This document shows, piece by piece, positions 37,729 through 46,328 of a stretch of DNA of 64,000 nucleotides (the stretch's first letter is position 1; each line of letters begins with the position of its first letter). Both the position numbers and the translations under genes were made by a program. A model generated the notes under the pieces. It made no database searches. It was given only the letters and a program-made list of their open reading frames with translations, and had not been told where the DNA came from. This DNA comes from Paraburkholderia sabiae. Its GTDB lineage: Bacteria; Pseudomonadota; Gammaproteobacteria; Burkholderiales; Burkholderiaceae. The stretch lies in assembly GCF_030412785.1 (NCBI RefSeq), contig NZ_CP125295.1, positions 992,001-1,056,000 on the forward strand, given 5' to 3'.

Positions 37729-39564
37729 TTACGCGACGTGCTGTTCGTCGAGCTTCTTGCCTCCGACGTGCAGCGTCGAATGCTTGCCGAACTGCTTGGA
37801 GAGCAGATCGCGATACAGACCCGGACGATTGCGCAATTCTTCGGGGCTGCCGTCGTCGATAACCTTGCCCGCGCTCATCACGATGATGCGATCGAAGTTG
37901 TGCAGCGTCGACAGACGGTGCGCGATCGCGATCACCGTGCGGCCGACCATCAGCCGGTCGAGCGCCTTCTGGATCGCTTCCTCGGAGGCGCTATCGAGCG
38001 CGGAGGTTGCTTCGTCGAGCAGCAGGATCGGCGCGTTCTTGAGGATCGCGCGCGCGATTGCGATGCGCTGGCGCTGACCGCCCGACAGCTTCACGCCGCG
38101 ATCGCCGACGATCGTATCGAAACCTTCCGGCATCGCTTCGATGAAGTCCGTGCAGCGGGCGTCGCGCGCGGCGGCGAGGACTTCGTCGCGCGTCGCTTCA
38201 GGACGTCCGTAGGCGATGTTCTCGTAGACGGTACGGTGCAGCAGCGAAATGTCCTGCGGCACCAGCGCGATCGTGTGACGCAGGCTGTCCTGCGTGATGG
38301 TGCCGATGTCCTGGCCGTCGATCAGGATGCGTCCACCCTGCGTTTCGTAGAAGCGTTGCAGCAGCGCGAGCACGGTCGACTTGCCCGCGCCCGACTTGCC
38401 GATCAGGCCGACGCGCTGGCCGGCGGGAATGTCGAGATCAAAGTGATCGAGAATCGCGCGGCGTTTCGGATACGCGAACGTGACTTTGTCGAACGTGACG
38501 CGGCCGCCTTGCGGCACGAGTTCCGTGGCGTCATTGCGATCGGGCATGCCGTGCGGCTCGAGCAGCGTCTTCACGGCTTCGGCGAGACGCGCAACGTGCT
38601 GCGTCACGTCGACGAGCGCGACGGCCAGATCGCGCGTGCCGTGCAGGATCGTGAAGCCGAGCGAGCTGACCAGCACGATATCGCCGGACGTCGCCTTGCC
38701 TTGATCCCACAGCCACAGCGCCCAGCCGAGCAGACCCGCCGACAGCAGCGCCGTGATGACGGCGTGCAACAGACGCAGCTTTTCGAGGTACAGCAGGCTT
38801 TGCTGGCGCGCGACCATCTCCGACTTCACGGTCGCGCTGAAACGCTTCTGCTCGCGAAACGTCATGCCGAACGCGCGCACGAGGCCCATGTTGCCGATCA
38901 CGTCGACGAGTTCGCCGTCGACAGCGGCCGCCCTGGTCGCGAAGTTGTGGTGACGCGCGGAACCGCGGCCCGCGAGCTTGAACAGCACGACGGAGAGAAT
39001 CGCCGAGCAGGACAGCAGGCCGAGCGCCATCAGCGGATTGACGGTGATGATCATCACGATCGCGCCCGCGACCGCGATGCAGGGCGGCAACACGTTCCAC
39101 GCAGTCGTGTTTTCGGCCGTGTAGACGGCGTTCGAGGTTGCCGTGATCCGGCTGGCCAGCGTGCCCGGCTGCTTCTCCGCGTAATAGGTCGGCGAATGGC
39201 CCGTCAGGTACTGGAAGAGATCCTTGCGCAAGTCGCCCGTGACGGCCACGAACGTATGCGCGGCGACCCAGCCGCCGACACGCCATAGCAGGTTATCGGC
39301 CGCAATCAGGCCGACGAGGATCGCGAATGCGCCCCATAGCGGCCCCGGATGATGACGGCCTGCGCCCAGTACGTCGATCAGATGCTTGATCGCGTACTGC
39401 GAAGCGAGTGCACAGCCCACGGCCGCGAATACGCTGCCCAGCACGATCAGATGAGCGACCGGATGGCGGCGAATAAAGCGGAAGAGGAACGCAAGCGGCC
39501 GGTTCGCATAGCTCGCGAGCTTTGCGTTATGGGCGTTTCGCTGGGCAATGGTCAGATGTTCCAA
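37729..39564 (-). CDS. ABC exporter, fused membrane and ATPase domains (MsbA-like)
   Basis: 611 residues. The first half has about six membrane helices (type I exporter fold). The ATPase half has Walker A GKSGAGKST, the Q-loop LVPQDISLLHRTVYENIAYG, signature LSGGQRQR, Walker B ILLLDEATS and the switch AIAHRLS. Half-transporters of this type dimerise and export lipids, peptides or drugs; the cargo cannot be inferred. The start used is a TTG at 39564, with no nearby ATG and no strong ribosome-binding site, so the N-terminus is uncertain. The gene stands alone. Confidence 0.88.
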   Translation of the reverse strand: MEHLTIAQRNAHNAKLASYANRPLAFLFRFIRRHPVAHLIVLGSVFAAVGCALASQYAIKHLIDVLGAGRHHPGPLWGAFAILVGLIAADNLLWRVGGWVAAHTFVAVTGDLRKDLFQYLTGHSPTYYAEKQPGTLASRITATSNAVYTAENTTAWNVLPPCIAVAGAIVMIITVNPLMALGLLSCSAILSVVLFKLAGRGSARHHNFATRAAAVDGELVDVIGNMGLVRAFGMTFREQKRFSATVKSEMVARQQSLLYLEKLRLLHAVITALLSAGLLGWALWLWDQGKATSGDIVLVSSLGFTILHGTRDLAVALVDVTQHVARLAEAVKTLLEPHGMPDRNDATELVPQGGRVTFDKVTFAYPKRRAILDHFDLDIPAGQRVGLIGKSGAGKSTVLALLQRFYETQGGRILIDGQDIGTITQDSLRHTIALVPQDISLLHRTVYENIAYGRPEATRDEVLAAARDARCTDFIEAMPEGFDTIVGDRGVKLSGGQRQRIAIARAILKNAPILLLDEATSALDSASEEAIQKALDRLMVGRTVIAIAHRLSTLHNFDRIIVMSAGKVIDDGSPEELRNRPGLYRDLLSKQFGKHSTLHVGGKKLDEQHVA

Positions 39565-40299
39565 TTGTTCGTTTGATCGGTCGGTTTGAGACGGTCTGAA
39601 TCGGGTTCAGGTCGTGCAACGGTTGTGCCTGGGAACGGCCCGTAACACCAGCGTAGGACTCGCATTGTAAACATGCAAAAGCCATTTCGCATGGCGGGAC
39701 GGCCAATGAGGGCGCGATTATTTTCGCGACACGATGCCGGTAAGGTTTCCACGCTTGACCCGCGTCGGGCCAAGTGGTTCACGCCAAAGGCGTGTTTTTT
39801 CAGGATATAATTACAGATTGCATACGCAGCCGGCGCAATCCAGACCGACAGATCGGTCTTACAAGCGCAGTCAGGTTCTCGGACCGTCGACAATCGGCTT
39901 GTGGCGCCAGCGCCCGATGCAGGGTTCCCAATGTAGAACGCCTTGAGAAAACAAGGGTTTGCAGAGTGTTTCGCGTTTGTAACAACGTAAAGACTTTGAA
40001 ATGTGGGAGCCGGTCCGCCATGCAGGCATTGATAATGCGTGCTCGGTCGCGTCAGGAAATATCTGACAGTTTGTCAACGTCCGTTCATCAGCCGCGTTTA
40101 CGGCATGAGCACAGTCTTTGACATTGACCCAAGCTGGCGCCTTACCAAGCGATCCATCGCAGGAATTTCTCGAAAGAATCAGGCTCGTGCCGGTGCGGCT
40201 TCAAGCTGCATGCCGAACCGAGCGCCCTGGCGAGCAAGCGAAGTCGCTTTTTCCAAACTGCAGTCTTTTTGCCTGATTTTTTACGAGGAGTTTTCCACT
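39565..40299 (+). other. Hairpin-rich non-coding region before the glycosyltransferase
   Basis: 735 bases without a credible gene. Stem-loops in order: 39754-39774 (CTTGACCCG/CGGGCCAAG, one mismatch), 39780-39800 (CACGCC-AAA-GGCGTG then TTTTTT), 39842-39859 (AGACCGA/TCGGTCT) and 40051-40067 (GTCAG/CTGAC). A TATAAT -10-like box is at 39806-39811, without a good -35. The region could hold the ABC-exporter promoter, a long leader of the glycosyltransferase or a small RNA. Confidence 0.55.
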
Positions 40300-41364
40300 A
40301 TGCGAATCGCTCAAATCGCTCCCTTGCACGAGGCGGTTCCTCCCAAGCTCTATGGCGGAACGGAACGCGTCGTGTCCTACCTGACGGAAGCGCTGGTCGA
40401 GTTGGGACATGACGTAACGCTCTTTGCGAGTGGCGATTCGCAAACCTCGGCGAAGCTTGAAGCCTTCTGGCCGCAAGCTTTGCGTCTTGACCCGACGATC
40501 CGCGACGTGATGGCGCCGCACATGCTGCTGCTCGAAGAAGTGCGCCGCCGTGCGGAAGAGTTCGACGTGCTGCATTTCCACATCGACTACTACCCGTTCT
40601 CGCTGTTCGCGCGCCAGCCGGTGCCGTTCCTGACGACGATGCACGGCCGTCTCGACCTGCCCGAACTGCAGCCCGTGTTCAACACGTTCAGCGACGTGCC
40701 CGTCGTATCGATCTCGGACAACCAGCGTCAGCCGCTGCAACAGGCCAACTGGCTGTCGACCGTGTATCACGGTCTGCCGGAAAACGTCCTCACGCCGATC
40801 CCCAACGTCGAACCGGGCTACCTCGCATTCCTCGGCCGCGTGTCGCCGGAGAAGGGTCTCGACCGCGCGATCCGCATCGCCGGCCAGGCAGGCATGAAGC
40901 TGAAGGTCGCTGCAAAGATCGACAAGGCCGACCGCGCCTACTACGAAGAAGTGATCAAGCCGCTGATGGCGCTGCCGCACGTCGAGTACATCGGCGAAAT
41001 CGGCGAAGCCGAAAAGCGTGAGTTCCTCGGCAACGCGCATGCGCTGGTGTTCCCGATCGACTGGCCGGAGCCCTTCGGTCTGGTGATGATCGAAGCAATG
41101 GCTTGCGGCACGCCCGTGATCGCGTTCAAGCGCGGCTCGGTGCCGGAAGTGATCGAGAACGGCGTGTCGGGCTTTGTCGTCGAAGACGAAATCAGCGCGG
41201 TCGCAGCCCTCAAGCGTCTGGACCAACTGCCGCGCGCAGGCGTCCGCAAGGCGTTCGAAGAACGCTTCTCGTCGAAGGTGATGGCGCAGAACTACCTGAA
41301 CACGTACGAAGAACTGCTGCGCGCGAAGCGCCGCACGGTGCTGCGCGAAGTCAACGCAGGCTGA
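40300..41364 (+). CDS. Glycosyltransferase family 4
   Basis: 354 residues from the ATG at 40300, which has GAGGAG 9 bases upstream; the frame is open for 87 more codons upstream but those are not conserved-looking. GT-B fold: N-terminal MRIAQIAPLHEAVPPKLYGG with the GGTERVV loop, GRVSPEKGLDRAI, and the C-terminal E-x7-E region in EPFGLVMIEAMACG, followed by GSVPEVIENGVSGF. It resembles stand-alone GT4 enzymes using nucleotide sugars, but acceptor and product are unknown. Not clustered with polysaccharide genes. A hairpin follows. Confidence 0.88.
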   Translation: MRIAQIAPLHEAVPPKLYGGTERVVSYLTEALVELGHDVTLFASGDSQTSAKLEAFWPQALRLDPTIRDVMAPHMLLLEEVRRRAEEFDVLHFHIDYYPFSLFARQPVPFLTTMHGRLDLPELQPVFNTFSDVPVVSISDNQRQPLQQANWLSTVYHGLPENVLTPIPNVEPGYLAFLGRVSPEKGLDRAIRIAGQAGMKLKVAAKIDKADRAYYEEVIKPLMALPHVEYIGEIGEAEKREFLGNAHALVFPIDWPEPFGLVMIEAMACGTPVIAFKRGSVPEVIENGVSGFVVEDEISAVAALKRLDQLPRAGVRKAFEERFSSKVMAQNYLNTYEELLRAKRRTVLREVNAG

Positions 41365-41413
41365 TCTTTTCATCGAAGACTGCGCCCCCGGCGCGGTCGC
41401 TACGATGTCCCGG

Positions 41414-41451
41414 CAACGCCCCGCATGTGTCGAACATGCGGGGCGTTGTTG
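41414..41451 (+). terminator. Glycosyltransferase terminator
   Basis: A 15-bp perfect stem (41414-41428 with 41434-41448) with loop GTCGA; the following T tract is short (TTGTTGC with the stem end), so termination strength is uncertain. Confidence 0.65.
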
Positions 41452-41598
41452 CATTTGCGCAGCACGTCGACGTGAATGGCGCGCGGAATGCGCGGAAAGT
41501 GTGTTTTCGCGGTCCGGCAACCGTGAGACGAATCCGTAATATCCCTATAATGGCCGTGCCGCAAATCCGGCGCAGCCGGTCCATACGAGGAGATTGCT

Positions 41599-42447
41599 TT
41601 GGCGAGAACGAAACAGATGCGTGCGAGCGCGGCGCCCGGCGCCGGCACGATGTTCGCGCTTCGCGCCATTGGTCTCGTGATCCTGGCTCGTTGGGTATTC
41701 TCGATGGGCGAGATGGACCCGCTTACCGCGCTGCAGGCGATGGCCTCGTCGCCGTGGGCGTGCATAAACCTCGTCTTCCTGTTTCTGCTGATCTTCCTGC
41801 CTGGCGCGAAAGCGCGTGCCGAGCGGCCGTTTCATCCGTTGCCGCAGTGGCTGCGTCAGGCGCTGCGTCTGTTCGCTTTCCTCTGTCTGCTGTTCGCGGT
41901 CTGGTCCGTCGGAGCGTTCGTCTGGGCGGCCGGCTGGCGCCGTGCGTTCAACGCCGTCGCGGCGACGAACGGCTGGCTGATCGCCGCGCCGACGCTGTAC
42001 GCCGTCGTCGTATGGATCTGCCGACCGCGCGCGCTGTGGCGCACGAATACCGCGGCGCGCCGCTTTGCGATCGGCCGGTTCGCCATTTCGATCGATGCCG
42101 TCACGCGCACGGCTGTCGTCTGGGCCGAAAGCCGCAAGCTCGGTCAGTACGATGCGCGCGAACTGTCGCTGCGCTGGCAGGAGGGGGCGCAGCGCGCGGC
42201 GGGCATCGCTCGTGCCGTCGATCTGTCGGGTGCGCAACCGGCAACCGTGCCGCCCATTTCGAACGGTCATGCAACATTGGAGCGCGCCGGCGTCGGCGGC
42301 TTGCTGCGGCGTCCGAAAGTCGAACTGATGTGGGATTCGCCTGCCGCCGCCGGCCATAACCGGCAGACGGTGTTCAGGACGCCGCTTTCGACGGAAGGCG
42401 ATCGCGTGGCAGCGCGTGCCCTGGACGCGAATCTGCGGCAGGCCTGA
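41599..42447 (+). CDS. Membrane protein of unknown function
   Basis: 282 residues from TTG 41599, with GAGGAG 6 bases upstream; ATG 41617 is an alternative. Four predicted membrane helices (about 18-37, 52-69, 88-110, 122-141) are followed by a soluble C-terminal half with two tryptophans and a Pro/Ala-rich stretch. I do not recognise a family. It lies between a glycosyltransferase and a DUF2214-type gene. Confidence 0.7.
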   Translation: MARTKQMRASAAPGAGTMFALRAIGLVILARWVFSMGEMDPLTALQAMASSPWACINLVFLFLLIFLPGAKARAERPFHPLPQWLRQALRLFAFLCLLFAVWSVGAFVWAAGWRRAFNAVAATNGWLIAAPTLYAVVVWICRPRALWRTNTAARRFAIGRFAISIDAVTRTAVVWAESRKLGQYDARELSLRWQEGAQRAAGIARAVDLSGAQPATVPPISNGHATLERAGVGGLLRRPKVELMWDSPAAAGHNRQTVFRTPLSTEGDRVAARALDANLRQA

Positions 42448-42526
42448 GTTTCTCCGGGCGCAGCACGCGCGCCCGTTTCCCTTCGCTGCGAAACACCGAC
42501 CGCTTTCATCGATCATGGAGAAGTCC

Positions 42527-42985
42527 ATGCTGATCCGCTGGTTGCTGGCCGCTGTCCATCTGCTCGGTTACGGTTTCGCGCTCGCGGCGATTATCGGGCG
42601 CACGCGTGGACTGCGTCGTCTCAGGAGTCCGGGCGACTTGCCACGCGTGTTTCTCGCGGACAACGTCTGGGGCATCACGGCCGTCATCCTGATTGTCACG
42701 GGTTTGATGCGCGTGTTCGGAGGCTTCGAGAAGGGCGCCGACTATTATCTGCACGAGCCGCTGTTTCATTTGAAGATGGCGGCGCTCGTGCTGATCCTGA
42801 TCTTCGAGATCGCGCCGATGATGTCGCTGATCCGCTGGCGCATCGCCGTGAGAAATGGTGAGACGCCGGATATCTCGCGCGCTGGTAAGTTCGCGCGCAT
42901 TGGTCACTGGCAGTCGATTCTGCTCGTCGTGATGGTGTTCGCCGCGTCGGGGATGGCGCGTGGGATTGGAGCGGGCGCGTCGTGA
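42527..42985 (+). CDS. DUF2214-like four-helix membrane protein
   Basis: 152 residues from ATG 42527 (GGAGAAG upstream). Four membrane helices, with LLAAVHLLGYGFALAAIIGR at the start, LADNVWGITAVILIVTGLMR, and HLKMAALVLILIFE. Conserved histidines in helices 1 and 3 suggest a haem- or metal-binding membrane protein, as in DUF2214/CopD-like families. Function unknown. An in-frame ATG at 42515 is also possible. Confidence 0.78.
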   Translation: MLIRWLLAAVHLLGYGFALAAIIGRTRGLRRLRSPGDLPRVFLADNVWGITAVILIVTGLMRVFGGFEKGADYYLHEPLFHLKMAALVLILIFEIAPMMSLIRWRIAVRNGETPDISRAGKFARIGHWQSILLVVMVFAASGMARGIGAGAS

Positions 42986-43096
42986 GCGAAGGGCTTCGCG
43001 CGCAGCGCACGCGCGTACATGTGTGATTGCACGTGCAACGATCGAGCAAGCCGTCAAAGCTCAAGCCGCACGCTAAAGCGATGAAACGGAGCCGGA

Positions 43097-43133
43097 AAAG
43101 AAAAAGGCCCGACCGTTTCCGTCCGGGCCTTCT
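43097..43133 (-). terminator. Terminator after tRNA-Val
   Basis: AAGGCCCGAC pairs with GTCCGGGCCTT with one bulged base; the minus strand then has a T-rich run. It lies about 15 bases beyond the tRNA 3' end. Confidence 0.75.
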
Positions 43134-43145
43134 TTTCTTCGAATT

Positions 43146-43220
43146 TGGTGGGTAGTACTGGGATCGAACCAGTGACCCCTGCCGTGTGAAGGCAGTGCTC
43201 TACCGCTGAGCTAACCACCC
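43146..43220 (-). tRNA. tRNA-Val(CAC)
   Basis: 75 bases with encoded CCA. Acceptor GGGTGGT/ACTACCC, D arm TAGCTCAGCGGTAGAGCA, anticodon stem CTGCC/GGCAG with loop TTCACAC, anticodon CAC at 43186-43188, T arm CTGGTTCGATCCCAG. It reads GUG. It is on the same strand as dnaQ and 48 bases beyond its stop. Confidence 0.96.
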
Positions 43221-43268
43221 GAAGAGCTGTGCATTATGTCAGCTCTTTTAGACTTCGACAAGTACTTT

Positions 43269-44018
43269 TTAAGCAATTTGCGCATCGGCGTTTGCGGACG
43301 CATTTTCGGCGACTGGTTGCGTGCGCCACACGCTCGTTCCCTTCAACGCTTTGTCCAGACCATCGAGCAACGCTTCATGCTCGGAGAGCTCATCGTCCGA
43401 TGCGGCCAGCACGACGAGTTCGAGCGTGTCGAGCTTCACGCGCTGCGTGCCGCCCGCTTCGCCGCCGGCCGCTTCGCCGATCATGTCGATCACGAGGCTT
43501 TCCTGGCCGCGCGTCATCGCGAGGTACACCTCGGCGAGCAGTTCCGAGTCGAGCAACGCGCCGTGCAGCGTGCGGTGCGCGTTGCTGATGCCGAAGCGGT
43601 CGCACAGCGCGTCGAGCGAATTGCGCTTGCCTGGGAACATCGACTTCGCGCGCACCAGCGTGTCGATCACCTCGCCGCAATGTTTCGAGAAGGGCGGCAG
43701 GCCGAGCAGCGCGAACTCGGCGTCGAGAAAGCCGATATCGAAAGGCGCGTTGTGGATGATGAGTTCCGCGTCCTGCAGGAAGTCGCGCAGCTCGTTGGCG
43801 ATTTCGGCGAACTTGGGTTTGTCGCTCAGGAATTCCGTCGTCAGGCCGTGGACGGCCAGTGCGCCCGGATCGCTGTCGCGCTCCGGGTTCACATAGAAGT
43901 GCAGGTTGTTGCCCGTCAGCCGGCGGTTCACCAGCTCGACGCAGCCGATTTCGATAATGCGGTCGCCCGTTCTCGCGTTCAGTCCTGTCGTTTCCGTATC
44001 GAGGATGATTTGGCGCAT
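43269..44018 (-). CDS. dnaQ: DnaQ, DNA polymerase III epsilon (3'-5' proofreading) subunit
   Basis: 249 residues. ExoI motif ILDTETTG (D7, E9), ExoII IIHNAPFDIGFLDAE and the ExoIII-type H-x4-D in HGALLDSELLAEVY define a DEDDh exonuclease. The rest contains the linker and the clamp/alpha-binding tail. It proofreads during chromosome replication. It follows rnhA on the same strand, an order common in proteobacteria (73 bases apart). Confidence 0.95.
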   Translation of the reverse strand: MRQIILDTETTGLNARTGDRIIEIGCVELVNRRLTGNNLHFYVNPERDSDPGALAVHGLTTEFLSDKPKFAEIANELRDFLQDAELIIHNAPFDIGFLDAEFALLGLPPFSKHCGEVIDTLVRAKSMFPGKRNSLDALCDRFGISNAHRTLHGALLDSELLAEVYLAMTRGQESLVIDMIGEAAGGEAGGTQRVKLDTLELVVLAASDDELSEHEALLDGLDKALKGTSVWRTQPVAENASANADAQIA

Positions 44019-44091
44019 GTCGGTGTTGCCTGCCTGTGTTGATGCGTGAGAAGAAAGGGGTGCTCGTTGCGGCCGGGCCGCGCGAATCCCG

Positions 44092-44538
44092 TCAGAGATC
44101 CGCCAGCGATGCTACGCCGCGATTCGCGAGCGCATCCGCGCGCTCGTTCTCCGGATGGCCCGCGTGACCTTTGACCCAGCGCCACTCCAGTTCATGCTGC
44201 TGCGTGAGCGCGTCGAGTCGCTTCCAGAGGTCGGCGTTCTTGACGGGCGCCTTGGCGGCCGTCACCCAGCCTTTTTTCTTCCAGCCGTGAATCCATTCGC
44301 TGATGCCTTTCTGCACATATTGCGAATCGGTGTGCACGACCGCCTTGCACGGACGCTTCAGTGCTTCGAGCGCGGCGATCACGGCCATCAGTTCCATCCG
44401 GTTGTTGGTCGTGTTCGCTTCGCCGCCGAACAGTTCTTTTTCCTGCGTGCCGTAGCGCAACAGCGCGCCCCAGCCGCCGGGGCCGGGATTACCTTTGCAG
44501 GCACCGTCGGTGAAGATTTCGATCAGATCAGAACTCAT
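44092..44538 (-). CDS. rnhA: RnhA, ribonuclease HI
   Basis: 148 residues from the ATG at 44538. Active-site acids: D11 in [15 protein letters not shown], the glutamate in NNRMELMAV, the aspartate in [10 protein letters not shown] and the last in NERADALAN; the basic handle region is [19 protein letters not shown]. It cuts RNA in RNA-DNA hybrids. Its start overlaps the methyltransferase stop by 4 bases. Confidence 0.97.
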   Translation of the reverse strand: MSSDLIEIFTDGACKGNPGPGGWGALLRYGTQEKELFGGEANTTNNRMELMAVIAALEALKRPCKAVVHTDSQYVQKGISEWIHGWKKKGWVTAAKAPVKNADLWKRLDALTQQHELEWRWVKGHAGHPENERADALANRGVASLADL

Positions 44539-45350
44539 TGGGTCTTGTTGCGGGTATTGGGTGTGGCGGCGGGCGCGAGGCCGGCGGCCAGCACGGGTTT
44601 CTTCACTTTCAGCGGTCCGACGAGGCGCATGCCGCGCACGCGCTTGATCGCCGTGACCATGTAGACGGCGCCGAAGATCGGCCACCAGCGGTCGCCCGCG
44701 GCTTCCATGAACTGATAGCGGGACAGCCATTTTTCGCCGACGAGGGGCGGACGATAGCAGCCGAAGCGTCCGCGTTCAAGGTCGAAACCGAGCAGCTTGA
44801 TCCAGTCTTTCAGGCGGGTGAACGCGATCAGGTCATGCGCGGCGGGCACGAACGGCTTTCCCGCGACCTTGCCGACCGATTGCCGCGCGCCCCACAGCGA
44901 CAGCGAATTGAAGCCGAGGATGATCAGCTGGCCTTCGGGCATCAGCACTCGCTCGGCTTCGCGCAACAGCCGGTGCGGATCGCGTGTGAATTCGAGCGTG
45001 TGAGGCATCACGATCAGATCGACGCTCTGCGCCTCGAACGGCAAGTCGAGCAGGTCGCACCAGACGGCGCTGCGTCCAGCCGGCGCATGACGCTCGGGCA
45101 GGCCGCCCGCGACGCCGCGCGGGAACGTGTACGGTGCACTCGCGCCGCTCTCGGCATCGAGCACGAGACCGCGGCACGGCATGCGGTTTTCGCGCAGCGC
45201 GTCGAGTTGCGGCAGGCCCAGTTGCAGCGCGTGATAGCCGAAGACGTCGGACACGACGCGGTCGAGCTGCGCCTGCTCCCACTCCAGCACATAGCGTCCG
45301 GGCGGGGAGGTGGTCCAGGCAGGCCAGTCTATAATCGATCGGTCAGACAT
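44535..45350 (-). CDS. Class I SAM-dependent methyltransferase
   Basis: 271 residues from the ATG at 45350 (an upstream frame extension is not conserved-looking). The SAM-binding core is [20 protein letters not shown] followed by [20 protein letters not shown] and [13 protein letters not shown]. It is a type-11 methyltransferase often found between rnhA and gloB; its substrate is unknown. The start is only 19 bases from the divergent gloB start. Confidence 0.87.
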   Translation of the reverse strand: MSDRSIIDWPAWTTSPPGRYVLEWEQAQLDRVVSDVFGYHALQLGLPQLDALRENRMPCRGLVLDAESGASAPYTFPRGVAGGLPERHAPAGRSAVWCDLLDLPFEAQSVDLIVMPHTLEFTRDPHRLLREAERVLMPEGQLIILGFNSLSLWGARQSVGKVAGKPFVPAAHDLIAFTRLKDWIKLLGFDLERGRFGCYRPPLVGEKWLSRYQFMEAAGDRWWPIFGAVYMVTAIKRVRGMRLVGPLKVKKPVLAAGLAPAATPNTRNKTQ

Positions 45351-45369
45351 GTTGAAGAATGCGTCGCCT

Positions 45370-46173
45370 ATGAATTCGCTCGAGTACGTGCCCGTCCCGG
45401 CGTTTGATGACAATTACATCTGGGTCGTGTCGGATGGCCATCATGCCGTCGTCGTCGATCCGGGCGACGCCGCCCCGGTGAAGGCGTATCTGTCAGAACG
45501 GGGATGGCGGCTGAGCGCTATTTTACTCACGCACCATCACGCCGACCACGTCGGCGGAGTGGCCGATCTGCTGAATGGCCAGGATGTGCCTCGGGATTTA
45601 CCCGTCTATGGGCCCGCCGGCGAGACGATTCCCTGGCTGACGGTGCGTCTCCAGCAAGGCGACACGGTGCACATCGCTGCACCTTCGCTCGATTTCACGA
45701 TCCTCGACGTGCCCGGTCATACGAGCGGCCATATCGCGTACTTCCAGGCCGCCGATCTGCGCGGCACGCCGCACGTGTTTTGCGGCGACACGCTGTTCGC
45801 CTGTGGCTGCGGCCGGCTGTTCGAAGGGACGCCCGCCCAGATGCTGACCTCGCTGGACTCGCTCGCCGCGTTGCCCGGCGATACGGAAGTTCACTGCGCG
45901 CACGAGTACACGCTGTCGAATATCCGCTTCGCGCTTGCCTGCGAGCCGGACAACGCAAAGCTGCAAGCCTGGCGCGACGAAGCGACTGCGCTGCGCGCGC
46001 GCCAGGTCCCGACGCTGCCCACCACGATCGCCCATGAACGCGCCGTCAACCCGTTCCTGCGCGCGGGCGAGGCGTCCGTGCAGGCGGCGCTCGCGGACCA
46101 GTTGCATGAATCGGTGCCGGACCGGCTGGCCGCTTTCACATTGATGCGGGAGTGGAAGAACAGGTTCCGCTAA
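45370..46173 (+). CDS. gloB: GloB, hydroxyacylglutathione hydrolase (glyoxalase II)
   Basis: 267 residues from the ATG at 45370 (ATG 45349 would add seven residues). The metallo-beta-lactamase motif THHHADHVGG, the aspartate in FCGDTLFACGCGRLFEG and the late histidine in CAHEYTLSNIRFA form the binuclear metal site. It completes methylglyoxal detoxification by hydrolysing S-D-lactoylglutathione. The C-terminal glyoxalase II helical domain is present. Confidence 0.96.
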   Translation: MNSLEYVPVPAFDDNYIWVVSDGHHAVVVDPGDAAPVKAYLSERGWRLSAILLTHHHADHVGGVADLLNGQDVPRDLPVYGPAGETIPWLTVRLQQGDTVHIAAPSLDFTILDVPGHTSGHIAYFQAADLRGTPHVFCGDTLFACGCGRLFEGTPAQMLTSLDSLAALPGDTEVHCAHEYTLSNIRFALACEPDNAKLQAWRDEATALRARQVPTLPTTIAHERAVNPFLRAGEASVQAALADQLHESVPDRLAAFTLMREWKNRFR

Positions 46174-46328
46174 CCGCTCGGAGCATGGGGGCATGCTCAT
46201 CCGAATCGTAGAAAGAAACGCCAAGCCTAGGATTTCGCAGACTTTTTCACATCTTTCTGATTGACGGAAACGGCGCACTTTCGTACTATCGGCTGCAAAT
46301 TCCAGCCCCTTTGGAAGCCGAGACGTTC

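Noticed and set aside
39800..40021. Possible relation of the segment near 39895 to the bases before tRNA-Cys (shared CGCTTGTGGCGC-like string)
   Set aside because: The shared string is about 11 bases and does not extend into a tRNA fold.
39774..40121. Open frames on both strands in the gap before the glycosyltransferase
   Set aside because: Composition unlike neighbouring genes, no start signal or motif; explained better as non-coding.
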